A DNA stretch of 44,724 bases, taken from contig CAJFIN010000005.1 of NCBI GenBank assembly GCA_904381335.1, positions 1 to 44,724 of the forward strand, written 5' to 3'. Positions 7,224-15,804 of the stretch are shown piece after piece (the stretch's first letter is position 1; every line of letters starts with the position of its first letter). A program made the position numbers and the translations under genes. This DNA is from Candidatus Neoanaerotignum galli. Lineage in GTDB: Bacteria > Bacillota > Clostridia > Lachnospirales > Anaerotignaceae. The notes beneath the pieces are model-generated. The model saw only the letters and a program-made list of their open reading frames with translations, was not told the origin of the DNA and made no database searches.

Positions 7224-8254
7224 ATTTCTACCTCTTTTTCTTCGTTTTTGGTGATCCGCCCAATCTGGTAGCCTGTTTCGCCCATTTCTTTCAGCGCATC
7301 CAGGGTTGTTTGCACCTCGTTTTGATCCACCACCAACACCATGCCAATCCCCATATTAAAGGTATTAAACATATGGGCATGATTGATTTGACCCCGCTGC
7401 TCCATCAGCGTAAAGATGGGCAATACCGGCCAAGTTCCTTCCTCGATGGTAGCGCAAAGGCCCTGCCCCTTTGGCAAGCACCGGGGAATGTTTTCAATAA
7501 AGCCGCCTCCGGTAATATTGCTAATGCCTTTGATATGTACTTTTTCTTTCAAGGTCAAAATTTCTTTGACATAGATCTTCGTAGGCGTAAGCAGGGTTTC
7601 CCCAATGGTACCGCCCAATGCCGCCACTTCTTCCTGCAGATGGTCTTCCAATGGCGCAAACACCTTCCGCACCAAAGAATACCCGTTGGAGTGAATTCCG
7701 CTGGAAGGCAGACCAATGATGGCATCCCCTTCTCGGATATCTTCACCATTGATGATATCTTTCTTATCCACAACGCCTACCGTAAAGCCTGCCAGATCAT
7801 ATTCGTCTTCAGGATAAAAACCGGGCATTTCTGCCGTTTCTCCGCCAATCAGAGCGCATCCTGCCTGACGGCAGCCCTCAGCCACCCCTTTGACAATCTG
7901 AGCAATCTTGGCTGGCACATTTTTCCCACAGGCAATATAGTCTAGGAAGAACAACGGCTCTGCACCGTTACAAATGACATCGTTCACGCACATTGCAACG
8001 CAATCGATCCCAATGGTATCATGCCGGTTGAGGGCAAATGCAATTTTCAGTTTCGTCCCTACCCCATCGGTGCCGCTGATGAGCACCGGTTCTTGCATCT
8101 TTTTGTATCCAGCCATGGTAAATAAACCGCCAAAGCCGCCAATATCCGTCAGCACTTCCGGCCGAAATGTGCTTCTGACATGATCACCCATCAATTTGAC
8201 GGCCTCATATCCCGCTTCCACATCCACGCCGGCGCTTTTGTAATCCAGACCCAT
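7217..8254 (-). CDS. purM: Phosphoribosylformylglycinamidine cyclo-ligase (AIR synthetase)
   Basis: The 345-residue protein starts [21 protein letters not shown] and contains [16 protein letters not shown] (about residues 57-72), [22 protein letters not shown] (about 91-112), [13 protein letters not shown] (about 135-147) and [18 protein letters not shown], all hallmarks of PurM in the PurM/SelD/HypE ATP-binding family. It closes the imidazole ring of AIR using ATP. It is first in the purM-purN-purD-HD unit. The ATG follows GAGGAGG. No purine riboswitch aptamer is seen in the leader, but the promoter overlaps a 10-bp direct repeat that may be an operator. Confidence 0.97.
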   Translation of the reverse strand: MGLDYKSAGVDVEAGYEAVKLMGDHVRSTFRPEVLTDIGGFGGLFTMAGYKKMQEPVLISGTDGVGTKLKIAFALNRHDTIGIDCVAMCVNDVICNGAEPLFFLDYIACGKNVPAKIAQIVKGVAEGCRQAGCALIGGETAEMPGFYPEDEYDLAGFTVGVVDKKDIINGEDIREGDAIIGLPSSGIHSNGYSLVRKVFAPLEDHLQEEVAALGGTIGETLLTPTKIYVKEILTLKEKVHIKGISNITGGGFIENIPRCLPKGQGLCATIEEGTWPVLPIFTLMEQRGQINHAHMFNTFNMGIGMVLVVDQNEVQTTLDALKEMGETGYQIGRITKNEEKEVEIC

Positions 8255-8342
8255 TTCATTGCCTCCTCTGCCAACCGTCTCTCCTTTGCCAAAAGAAAAA
8301 CTGGTTTCTCATTTCTACTAAAATCCAGAAAAAACTATTTTC

Positions 8343-8371
8343 ATTGTAATATAGCCCCATGGAAAAGTCAA
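8343..8371 (-). promoter_or_regulatory. purMND-HD promoter
   Basis: TTGACT (8366-8371) and TACAAT (8343-8348) are spaced 17 bp on the minus strand, about 90 bp before the purM ATG. Confidence 0.7.
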
Positions 8372-8382
8372 GATAGCCCCAT
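8351..8382 (-). repeat. Direct repeat over the purM promoter, possible operator
   Basis: The 10-bp sequence ATGGGGCTAT (minus strand) occurs twice, at 8351-8360 and 8373-8382, two helical turns apart (22 bp start to start). One copy is in the promoter spacer and one just upstream of the -35 box. It does not match the PurR PurBox or PyrR patterns I know. Confidence 0.4.
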
Positions 8383-8441
8383 TTCTCCTCTGAAAAGGCA
8401 AAAATCCGGCTTTTTCTTTCCCCTTCAGTTCTTCCAAAAAG

Positions 8442-8466
8442 AAAAAAAGACGCTTGTGCAGCGTCC
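8442..8466 (-). terminator. Rho-independent terminator after rng
   Basis: The 6-bp stem GACGCT/AGCGTC with a 5-nt loop is followed on the minus strand by seven T. It starts right at the rng stop codon (TAAGGACGCT). Confidence 0.85.
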
Positions 8467-9885
8467 TTATTTCTCTGTTGCCTTTGATTTTTCTTCCGCC
8501 AAGCCGCGGCATTCATAGTAATAAGCCGCCCCCGTTTCTATGGGCCGATAGGTCACTTTCCCACCGAAGCGCCCGGCAATTTCCTCCAATGCGCCAGAAC
8601 GGCGCAGATACGAAAGGAAGGATTCATTTGAAGCCACCTCAATATGCCGAAAAGAAGTGGCATGAAATAGGCGCGCCGTTTGGCGGCAAACCTCCCCCAA
8701 CACATAGCTTTCCGATGGCAAAAGCCCCGTACCATAGCAATAGCGGCAAGGACGGGAAAGCTCCAATGCCAATGGCGGACGGGTCTTTTTTCGGGTTATC
8801 TGCATCAGTCCCAGCTCCGTCATGCCAACCACTGTGGTTTTGATATGATCCTGACGCACAAGCTGCTGCAAATACGCCGTTAAAGCACTCCGATGCTCCT
8901 GCTGATTCATATCAATAAAGTCCACTAGTATGATACCGGAAAGATTGCGCAGCCGTATCTGACGCGCCACTTCCCGAGCTGCTTCCAGGTTTGTTTGGAA
9001 CACTGTCTTTTCAAACCCTTTCTTCCCCGTAAACTTCCCCGTATTAACATCAATAACAACACAGGCCTCCGTTTGCTCGATCACCAAAAAGGCGCCGCTT
9101 TTTAGCCATACTTTTTTTTGCAGCAGCTTTTCCACTTGGCTTTCGATATAATACGCATCAAACAGCGGCACTTCTGACTCATAGTACGAGATTTTCTGTC
9201 TTTCCATGGGAAAGGCCGCCTGCAACGCCTCATAAGCCGCTTGATCGTTCACCATCACATCATCCACTGTTCGGCCAAGATAATCCCGGGCCGCTTGCAG
9301 CAGCAGTCCCCCAGTGGCATAAAGCAGTGCCGGCGGCTTTTGATACTTACCGCCTTGGCCAATGGCGTTCGCCCAGTCAGCAAGCATTTTTAGCTCGGCC
9401 GCAAACGCCTCCTCCTGCCGTCCCTCCCCTTCGGTCCGGACGATGACCCCATCTCCTTCGGGCAGCAGCGGCAGCAACAGCGTTCTAATCCGTTCCCGTT
9501 CCTCCGGTTTGATGATTTTCTGAGAAACAGCAATCTGCCCGCCCTGGCCTGGCAGCAGCACCAAAAACCGGCCGGCAATGGATAGTCGTTCTGTCAGCAC
9601 TGCACCCTTTTCTTTGGCGGCATCTTTAAGCACCTGCACCACCACTGTACTGCCAATGGGTCGTTTGTCTCCTTCCGGCAAAGGCAGATAGCCATTTTTC
9701 CCTGTGCCAATATCCACAAAACAGGCAGATATCCCTCGGTGCATATCCTGCACCCGGCCAACATAAATGTTGCCTACTAGGCTTTCATGATGCCGGTCTT
9801 CATATTGAAATTCAGTCAGCTCTCCATCCTCTACCAACGCAGCACGGATGCTGTGGGGAGCCACATCAAAAAGCAAATGGCGCAT
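8467..9885 (-). CDS. rng: Ribonuclease E/G family protein (RNase G-like)
   Basis: The 472-residue protein matches the RNase E/G catalytic core. It has an N-terminal S1 RNA-binding region (NIYVGRVQDMHRGISACFVDIGTGKNGYLPL, about residues 38-68), the catalytic metal-binding pair VVIDVNTGKF and GIILVDFIDM, and the Zn-link CRYCYGTG near the C-terminus. It lacks the RNase E scaffold tail and is therefore the RNase G form. The role is endonucleolytic RNA processing and decay in the cytoplasm. It overlaps the upstream DUF2344 gene by 20 bp and ends the operon. In many Clostridia the ribosomal rplU-rpmA genes follow; here a terminator and the purine operon follow instead. Confidence 0.93.
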   Translation of the reverse strand: MRHLLFDVAPHSIRAALVEDGELTEFQYEDRHHESLVGNIYVGRVQDMHRGISACFVDIGTGKNGYLPLPEGDKRPIGSTVVVQVLKDAAKEKGAVLTERLSIAGRFLVLLPGQGGQIAVSQKIIKPEERERIRTLLLPLLPEGDGVIVRTEGEGRQEEAFAAELKMLADWANAIGQGGKYQKPPALLYATGGLLLQAARDYLGRTVDDVMVNDQAAYEALQAAFPMERQKISYYESEVPLFDAYYIESQVEKLLQKKVWLKSGAFLVIEQTEACVVIDVNTGKFTGKKGFEKTVFQTNLEAAREVARQIRLRNLSGIILVDFIDMNQQEHRSALTAYLQQLVRQDHIKTTVVGMTELGLMQITRKKTRPPLALELSRPCRYCYGTGLLPSESYVLGEVCRQTARLFHATSFRHIEVASNESFLSYLRRSGALEEIAGRFGGKVTYRPIETGAAYYYECRGLAEEKSKATEK

Positions 9886-10582
9886 CGTCCCTTGTCTCCT
9901 TTCCGCCTAAAGGCGTCAAATGGCCTTCCTCCAGCTGATACATTTCAAGCCGGGTGTAATGGCCCACCAAGGGCGAAAATGCCACACCGCCAAAATGACA
10001 CAGCGCCTTAACAACCACATCTGCCCGAAGATTTCTCGTGCTTCCCATGGCCACCTGCATCCAAAGTTTCGGTCCATCCGGCCCCATCTCTCCCCGCAAA
10101 GCCAATAGATCTGGCCGAATATCCGCCAAAACCATCCCCTTTTTCGTTTTTTTCTCTTCTAAAATCTGGTCTTGTGCAAAAAAGGCTTGGGCCAAGCCCG
10201 GAAAATCCATTTCGGCAAACTGGGGCAAAATTACCTCGTATTCTCCTGCCGCCAAAGCTGCCATAGCATTTTTTGCGCCTGGCGCCAAGGAAGTCATCTG
10301 TAATACCCGCAGCCCTTCCGGCAGCTCCTCATTTAGCCGCAGGCGCACCTGTTGGGCAGGCAATTCTTCCTTAAGGCGCATATCTCCATAATCTCCCTTG
10401 GTGGTATATCCCAGCGGCAGGGGACTGGCAAAATGCAGCAACTGGTGCGGATTAAACCCTTGGGAAAAGGCAATGGGGAGTTTGGCCCGCTTTAGCGCCC
10501 GCTGAAAGGCCACCATCATATCCAAATGGCCCAAAAACTTCAGCTCATCCCCCTTTTCATACCGAAACCGGTAATCACTCAT
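9866..10582 (-). CDS. TIGR03936 / DUF2344 radical-SAM-linked protein
   Basis: The 238-residue protein starts MSDYRFRYEKGDELKFLGHLDMMVAFQRALKRAKLPIAFSQGFNPHQLLHFASPLPLG, the characteristic opening of the TIGR03936 (DUF2344) family. That family always accompanies a TIGR03960 radical SAM protein, either as a separate gene or fused to it. I chose the ATG at 10582 because it overlaps the stop of the radical SAM gene (ATGAGTGA) and is where family homology begins; a longer frame upstream reads the other gene out of frame. The function is not established, but the link with a B12-binding-type radical SAM protein suggests RNA or protein modification. It overlaps rng by 20 bp. Confidence 0.88.
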   Translation of the reverse strand: MSDYRFRYEKGDELKFLGHLDMMVAFQRALKRAKLPIAFSQGFNPHQLLHFASPLPLGYTTKGDYGDMRLKEELPAQQVRLRLNEELPEGLRVLQMTSLAPGAKNAMAALAAGEYEVILPQFAEMDFPGLAQAFFAQDQILEEKKTKKGMVLADIRPDLLALRGEMGPDGPKLWMQVAMGSTRNLRADVVVKALCHFGGVAFSPLVGHYTRLEMYQLEEGHLTPLGGKETRDDAPFAF

Positions 10583-12416
10583 AACATACCCCTCCCCCAA
10601 AGCATTTTGCACCGCAATAAGAGCAGCTCTCCCGGCAATTTGGCGTGGTTTCAGCCCGCAATGCCTTCTCTCGCTCATTTTGCAAAAATCTCCGGCTCAC
10701 ACCCACAGAGATGTGATCCCACGGCAGCACTTCGTCATAAGGCCGCTGCCGGTTGGCATAAAATTCCACCGTCAATCCCGCCTCCGCAAAGGCCTCCATC
10801 CATTTGTCCCAGAAAAACCATTCGCCCCAGCTGTCAAAGCGACATCCCCGCTTCCAGGCCCCATAAATCACCTGGGCTACCCGGCGGTCTCCCCGGGCCA
10901 GCACGCCTTCCAAGGAGCTCATCTTTGTATTATGGTAGGTAAACCGCACCTGTTTTGATTGAATCGATTTTTTGGCCAGTTGGGCCCTTTCTTCAAATTC
11001 TTCATACGTTTGCTGCGCATCCCACTGAAACGGCGTAAATGGTTTTGGCACAAAGCAGGAGGCGCTGGCTGTTACCGTCAGCGCCCGGGGCCGTTCCTGC
11101 TTTGGCAGCGCAAAATATTCTCCCACAATTTGCTCCGTCAAATCGCCAATGGCTTTCAAATCTTCTGCCGTTTCCGTGGGCAGGCCCAGCATAAAATAAA
11201 GCTTTACTTTGTTCCAGCCACCCCGGAAGGCCATGGCGCATCCCCGCTTGATATCTTCTTCTGTAATATTTTTATTAATCACGTCTCGCAGGCGCTGGCT
11301 GCCCGCTTCTGCTGCAAAAGTAAGACTGGATTTTCGCACTTCCTGCACCTTCTGCATCAAATCTAAGGAAAACGCATCAATGCGCAGTGAGGGCAGGGAA
11401 AGACTGACTTCATCTTTGCTGAATCGTTGCAGTAATCCATCTGCCAACTGGGAAAAACAGCGATAATCACTAGTCGCTAAAGAAATAAGACTAATCTCTT
11501 CATGGCCGGACGTGGCCACCAAACTTTCCGCCTGCCGCAGCAGCGTAGGCACTGTCTTTTCCCGCACCGGACGGTAAACAAAGCCTGCCTGGCAAAACCG
11601 GCATCCGCGGATACAGCCCCGGAACAACTCCAGCGTCACCCGGTTATGGATCACATCCATCAAAGGCACCAGCTGCTTTTCCGGATAAAACACCTGATCC
11701 ATATCCGTTACCACCACTTTTTTGATCACTGGCCGCGCCTTGGGATGGTTCGGCGTCACTGCACAGATGGTGCCATCTGGATGGTAAGATACATCATAAT
11801 ACTTCGGCAGATAAAGGCCATCCCAATCCAGCAGGCTTTCTAAGTATTCTGCCTTGGTCTTGCCCGCCTTTTTATACTGTTTATACCGCTCTAGCATCTG
11901 GTCATAAAGCACTTCGCCCTCGCCAAGATAAAACACATCCACAAACGCCGCTAATGGCTCTGGATTATAGGCGCAGGAGCCGCCGCAGATAATGATGGGG
12001 TCCTCCTCCGTGCGGTCCTTTGCCCAAAGGGGAATCCCCGCTAAATGCAGCATGTTTAACACATTGGTATAACAAAGCTCATACTGTAAAGTAAAGCCCA
12101 CAAAATCAAAGTCTTTTAACGGCGATTGGGTTTCTAGCGTAAAGGCGGGAATATTTTCCTCCACCATAAATTTTTCCAAATCCATCCAGGGTGCAAACGC
12201 CCGCTCGCAATACGTGTCTTCCCGGCGGTTTAAAAAATAATATAAGATCTGTAATCCTAAACAGCTCATCCCCACCTCATACACATCTGGAAAGCAAAAA
12301 GCAAACCGAATGTCCACTGCATTGGGGTCCTTTATCACCATATTGGTTTCCCGGCCAATATACCGGGCCGGCTTTTCCACCTGGAGCAAAATCTCGTCAG
12401 GCACCGCATTTTTCAT
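10575..12416 (-). CDS. TIGR03960 family radical SAM protein
   Basis: The 613-residue protein carries an N-terminal B12-binding-like segment (FCFPDVYEVGMSCLGLQILYYFLN), then the radical SAM cluster motif GCIRGCRFCQAGF (the CxxxCxxC Fe-S ligands), and a C-terminal cysteine-rich tail ending CRESCSYCGAKCFGGGVCYE that can bind another metal centre. This is the TIGR03960 architecture found beside DUF2344 and RNase G in Clostridia. The start at 12416 is supported by GGAGG 8 nt upstream; an upstream in-frame ATG has no site. The reaction is unknown. The conserved neighbourhood suggests RNA-related modification. It is translationally coupled to the next gene. Confidence 0.88.
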   Translation of the reverse strand: MKNAVPDEILLQVEKPARYIGRETNMVIKDPNAVDIRFAFCFPDVYEVGMSCLGLQILYYFLNRREDTYCERAFAPWMDLEKFMVEENIPAFTLETQSPLKDFDFVGFTLQYELCYTNVLNMLHLAGIPLWAKDRTEEDPIIICGGSCAYNPEPLAAFVDVFYLGEGEVLYDQMLERYKQYKKAGKTKAEYLESLLDWDGLYLPKYYDVSYHPDGTICAVTPNHPKARPVIKKVVVTDMDQVFYPEKQLVPLMDVIHNRVTLELFRGCIRGCRFCQAGFVYRPVREKTVPTLLRQAESLVATSGHEEISLISLATSDYRCFSQLADGLLQRFSKDEVSLSLPSLRIDAFSLDLMQKVQEVRKSSLTFAAEAGSQRLRDVINKNITEEDIKRGCAMAFRGGWNKVKLYFMLGLPTETAEDLKAIGDLTEQIVGEYFALPKQERPRALTVTASASCFVPKPFTPFQWDAQQTYEEFEERAQLAKKSIQSKQVRFTYHNTKMSSLEGVLARGDRRVAQVIYGAWKRGCRFDSWGEWFFWDKWMEAFAEAGLTVEFYANRQRPYDEVLPWDHISVGVSRRFLQNEREKALRAETTPNCRESCSYCGAKCFGGGVCYE

Positions 12417-12491
12417 CTTTCGTTCCTCCGTCCTGGCCTCTTGGCCCACTCTTTTCCTTAGTGTAACCCATCTGAAAGAAAAATGCACGCA

Positions 12492-12797
12492 CTAATTTCC
12501 TTCTTCATCAATCGTTATCCCCTCCATTGTTGTTTCTTCTTGTAACAACGATACAACGCCTTGTGCTTTTTCCCATAGTGCTGTCAACGAAACAGGTCTT
12601 TCCAGCAGTGCCTTCACCCGTGCCGCTGTTTCGCTAGGCCCAAAAACCAACAATACTGCCGCTGCCAGCGCCACAAGCCCCCGTAAAAAAAAACCTTTAT
12701 CCTCCTGCCGTACCTGGCGGTAGCTGCGCTGTCTGATAGGGCGTCCTGAGCAACGGCTGCGTCCTTGCCTTCCCATCCGCATGGGCCGATTTGTCAT
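12492..12797 (-). CDS. Small single-pass membrane protein, unknown
   Basis: The 101-residue protein has a very basic N-terminus (MTNRPMRMGRQGRSRCSGRP), one hydrophobic segment (LVALAAAVLLVFGPS, about residues 42-58) and an acidic C-terminal tail (about 60-101) predicted to lie outside the cell. I do not recognise a family. The place just before TIGR03960-TIGR03936-rng is where many Clostridia keep spoIVFA/spoIVFB, and a basic cytoplasmic start with one membrane span vaguely recalls SpoIVFA, but no LytM-like domain follows. The ATG at 12797 follows AGGGG. It ends with TAG, one of few TAG stops here. It lies 75 bp before the radical SAM gene. Confidence 0.55.
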   Translation of the reverse strand: MTNRPMRMGRQGRSRCSGRPIRQRSYRQVRQEDKGFFLRGLVALAAAVLLVFGPSETAARVKALLERPVSLTALWEKAQGVVSLLQEETTMEGITIDEEGN

Positions 12798-12856
12798 CAA
12801 AATCCCCTGCCTTTTACTTTTTTACTGCCTATGCGGCAAATTCATAAAATATTCAT

Positions 12857-12885
12857 TTGCAACCTGTCCGAATATCGGCTATAAT
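12857..12885 (+). promoter_or_regulatory. Promoter of the lipoprotein gene
   Basis: TTGCAA (12857-12862), a 17-bp spacer and a perfect TATAAT (12880-12885). The gene starts 39 bp after the -10 box behind AAGGAGG. Confidence 0.75.
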
Positions 12886-12923
12886 GTTGAAGTTAAGGAA
12901 ACCATTAAGGAGGAATTTTCAAA

Positions 12924-14054
12924 ATGAAAAAGCTAGTTCTTTTGCTCTGCCTCTGTCTGGCCGTACTGACCGGCTGTTCTAAAAATGGCGTTTCCTCAGT
13001 TGGAAACGATCGTACTGTGACCTACGACCAGCTGGGTTTAACCTATACCCTGCCGGAAGAATGGAAAGACCTAGAAGGCTCTCAAATTGTGCAAAATTCT
13101 GTGTATAGCGAAAACACCTTTGCTCAGATCATTTATTCCTATCTGACAGCACAAGATGCTGCCGCCATGGCCGAAGATCCTACCGTATCTGTTTATGACC
13201 ATAGTTATCCCATTTGTCAGATCGTATTATCTGATGCTGATCAGGACAGCTTAAAAGAGCTCTTTGACCAATATCAGTCCGCAGAAGAGGTGGCTACACC
13301 CCAGCAGGGTTACACGTATTACTTCCTCAGCGGCAATGTGGATGCCTTAGCTACCCTTACCAGCGAGGATTTGACCAATTATAACACTCTGCTTTCCGGC
13401 TGTGAAAGTTTGAAAGAAAGCATCCAAAGCCAAGACTTCGATCCAAATGCCCTTTCTGAATTAAATGCAGAGTTGAATCAGTATATCACCTTTGACACCA
13501 AATCCATTCAGGGTATGGAAGTAGACAGTACCATTTTTGATGCCTATGATATCACCATGCTGCATTTCTGCGGTTCTTATACCTTCCCTCAATTTGATCA
13601 ATTTGAGGTGCTTCAACAGGTATATGACTCCCGGCGTACCTTCCCGGTTGACTTTAATCTAGTTACCGCCGTCATCGATGCCCCGGACCCAGATGCAGAA
13701 AAAATCATTAATGACGCCCGGAAAAATGCCAATGCTTCCTATCTGACCATTGTGATGGATGACACGTTAGGCAGCTGGGTGCTCAATAATCTATCCTCCC
13801 TGCCCACCACCATTTTTGTGGATCGCAACGGTAAGATCATTGGCGAACCGCTCACTGGAACCCATACCTATGAAGAATATATGGACGCTGTGTACGAGCA
13901 TATTGATGTATTAAACGGCGTTACGCCTGAACAAACAACCGAAGAAGATACCACTGCCGAAGATGCTTCTGACAATCAAGACAGCAGCCAATCCACGGTT
14001 CCTGTGGATATTCAGGCCTCTATCAGTGATGGACAAGAAGATTCTGCACAGTAA
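12924..14054 (+). CDS. Lipoprotein with a degenerate thioredoxin-like domain
   Basis: The 376-residue protein has a lipoprotein signal peptide (MKKLVLLLCLCLAVLTGC, Cys18 as lipidation site). The N-terminal half (about residues 30-190) is not recognised. Residues about 205-330 look like a TlpA/ResA-type thioredoxin fold: a strand DITMLHFCGSYTFPQF where WCxxC would normally be, a middle strand NLVTAVIDAP, then the cis-proline strand LPTTIFVDRNGKIIGEPLTG, which is very typical of the fold. The CxxC is CGSY (Cys216 only), so a normal disulfide exchange cycle is not possible. The tail (about 333-376) is acidic and low-complexity. It is monocistronic with its own promoter and terminator, and should sit on the outer face of the membrane. 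The role is unknown. Confidence 0.75.
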   Translation: MKKLVLLLCLCLAVLTGCSKNGVSSVGNDRTVTYDQLGLTYTLPEEWKDLEGSQIVQNSVYSENTFAQIIYSYLTAQDAAAMAEDPTVSVYDHSYPICQIVLSDADQDSLKELFDQYQSAEEVATPQQGYTYYFLSGNVDALATLTSEDLTNYNTLLSGCESLKESIQSQDFDPNALSELNAELNQYITFDTKSIQGMEVDSTIFDAYDITMLHFCGSYTFPQFDQFEVLQQVYDSRRTFPVDFNLVTAVIDAPDPDAEKIINDARKNANASYLTIVMDDTLGSWVLNNLSSLPTTIFVDRNGKIIGEPLTGTHTYEEYMDAVYEHIDVLNGVTPEQTTEEDTTAEDASDNQDSSQSTVPVDIQASISDGQEDSAQ

Positions 14055-14070
14055 ATAAAACTTCCACTAC

Positions 14071-14103
14071 GCCGCTGGACCATGGTTCAGCGGCATTTTT
14101 TTG
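14071..14103 (+). terminator. Rho-independent terminator after the lipoprotein gene
   Basis: The perfect 7-bp stem GCCGCTG/CAGCGGC with a 10-nt loop is followed by A and seven T. Confidence 0.85.
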
Positions 14104-14184
14104 TGCAGAAATGACTGACTCAAAGGCTTTCGCGTTTCCTGTTCTTCTCCTGCTTTTCCAAAATTCTCTTTTTTTGTATTTTCG

Positions 14185-14213
14185 TTGACTTTTTCTTTTG
14201 TCAAGCCTATAAT
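14185..14213 (+). promoter_or_regulatory. Promoter of the NSS transporter
   Basis: TTGACT (14185-14190), a 17-bp spacer and a perfect TATAAT (14208-14213), 45 bp before the ATG. Confidence 0.75.
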
Positions 14214-14257
14214 AAGGCGGTCACAACCATTTTATCCAAGGAAGGATGTAATAGAAA

Positions 14258-15649
14258 ATGAAAGAAAGAGAAAGGTTTTCTTCCCGCCTGGGGTTTGTAC
14301 TGATCTCAGCGGGATGCGCCATTGGACTAGGCAATGTATGGCGATTTCCCTACATTGTTGGCCAATATGGCGGCGCTGCTTTTGTGGTCATCTATGTTAT
14401 TTTCCTGCTGATTATGGGCCTGCCCATCATGAGCATGGAGTTTGCTGTGGGACGAGCCAGCCGCAAAAGCATTACCATGAGTTTTCAAGTACTGGAACCA
14501 AAGGGCACGAAATGGCATTGGTATAGCTGGTTTGGCATGGCCGGCAACTATCTTTTGATGATGTTTTACACCACCATTGCCGGCTGGCTGATGCTGTATT
14601 TCTTCCGTATGGCCACGGGTGCCTTTGAAGATATGAACACCGCTCAAGTCAGCGAGGCCTTCACTGCCATGCAAACCTAGGATGTGGGTATCCAGCTATT
14701 TTTTATGATCCTGGTCGTCCTGCTCGGTATGGCCGTATGCAGTAAGGGACTGAAAAACGGCGTGGAAAAAGCCAACAAAGCCATGATGATCTGTCTGCTC
14801 GTGCTGCTGGTTGTGCTGGCGGTACGGTCGCTCATGCTGCCCGGCGCTATGGAAGGGGTAAAGTTTTACTTGGTGCCAAACTTCCATAATCTTATGTACG
14901 ATGCAGACGGCAATTTTCGTCTGTTCCGGGCCATCTATGACGCCATGGGTCAATCTTTCTTTACCCTTAGCCTAGGCATTGGTGCTATGGCCATCTTTGG
15001 CAGTTACATCGGGAAAGAGCGCCGTCTATTTGGGGAGTCGATCAATGTTGGTATTTTGGATACCTTCGTTGCCTTTACCTCTGGGTTAATTATCTTCCCC
15101 TCGGCCTTTGCATTTCATATCAATCCAGACTCTGGCCCAAACCTGATTTTCGTTACACTGCCCAATGTGTTTAACTCTATGCCTGGCGGACGGCTTTGGG
15201 GCGCACTGTTTTTTGTATTTCTATTTTTTGCTGCCCTATCCACAGTAACGGCCGTATTTGAAAACATTTTGGCTTGCTGGATGGATAAATGGAATATCTC
15301 CCGAAAGAAGGCCGTTATTGCAAACTTGATTTTGATCTTCCTGCTGAGCCTGCCCTGCTTACTGGGTAATAACCTTTGGAGCGGGGTAAAAATCCTAGGG
15401 ATGAGCATCATGGATTTTGAAGATTTTATTGTTTCTAATAACCTGCTGCCCTTAGGGTCTATCGTTTATCTGCTGTTTTGCTGTGTATCAAGCAAACACG
15501 GCTGGGGTTTTGACCATTTCTTAGCAGAAGTCAACCAGGGGCAGGGAATTTCCTTCCCCGCTAAATTCCGGTTATATTTTAAATATGTTTTACCGGTCAT
15601 TGTCATTGTCATTTGCATTATGGGATATTTAGATAAATTTGTGCTGTAA
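14258..15649 (+). pseudogene. Sodium:neurotransmitter symporter (NSS) family transporter interrupted by one in-frame TAG
   Basis: Both parts read in one frame and together make about 462 residues, the usual length of bacterial NSS (YhdH-like) Na+-dependent amino-acid or amine transporters. Part one (14258-14677) has the family start ERFSSRLGFVLISAGCAIGLGNVWRFPYIVGQYGGAAFVV, with the Na+/substrate-site motif of TM1, and RASRKSITMSFQVLEPKG. A TAG codon stands at 14678-14680. Part two (from 14681) continues with TM segments QLFFMILVVLLGMAVC, SFFTLSLGIGAMAIFGSY and the rest to the last helix. Apart from the stop there is no gap or frameshift, and codon use is intact. It is either a young pseudogene, a read-through gene or a sequencing error. 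The second part has a GTG at 14684 but no convincing ribosome site. Confidence 0.85.
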
Positions 15650-15662
15650 GGCCAACGGATTT

Positions 15663-15721
15663 TGGCTTTTCTCCATTCTGAAGGTATGGCAGCTCTCTTT
15701 TGGGGCCTAAAAGAAAAGCCA
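15663..15721 (+). repeat. 10-bp inverted repeat in the 3' region of the NSS gene
   Basis: TGGCTTTTCT (15663-15672) and its perfect complement AGAAAAGCCA (15712-15721) flank 39 nt. It lies between the NSS stop and the strong terminator at 15773 and could form a stem in the 3' untranslated RNA. No T-run follows it. Confidence 0.5.
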
Positions 15722-15772
15722 CTGGGCATAGTTTGTTTTTCGGCTTTACCGTACCGATATCCACTTATTTTT

Positions 15773-15804
15773 AGGTTCCAGCTTTGCTGGAACCTTTATT
15801 TTTT
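15773..15804 (+). terminator. Rho-independent terminator after the NSS transporter
   Basis: A perfect 10-bp stem AGGTTCCAGC/GCTGGAACCT with a TTT loop is followed by TTATTTTTT. It is very strong. Confidence 0.9.

Noticed and set aside
8255..8342. Purine riboswitch upstream of purM
   Set aside because: The leader is short and lacks the three-way junction core of the purine aptamer.
14678..14680. TAG as a pyrrolysine codon
   Set aside because: No pyl genes are visible, NSS transporters are not Pyl proteins, and TAG ends other genes in the window.
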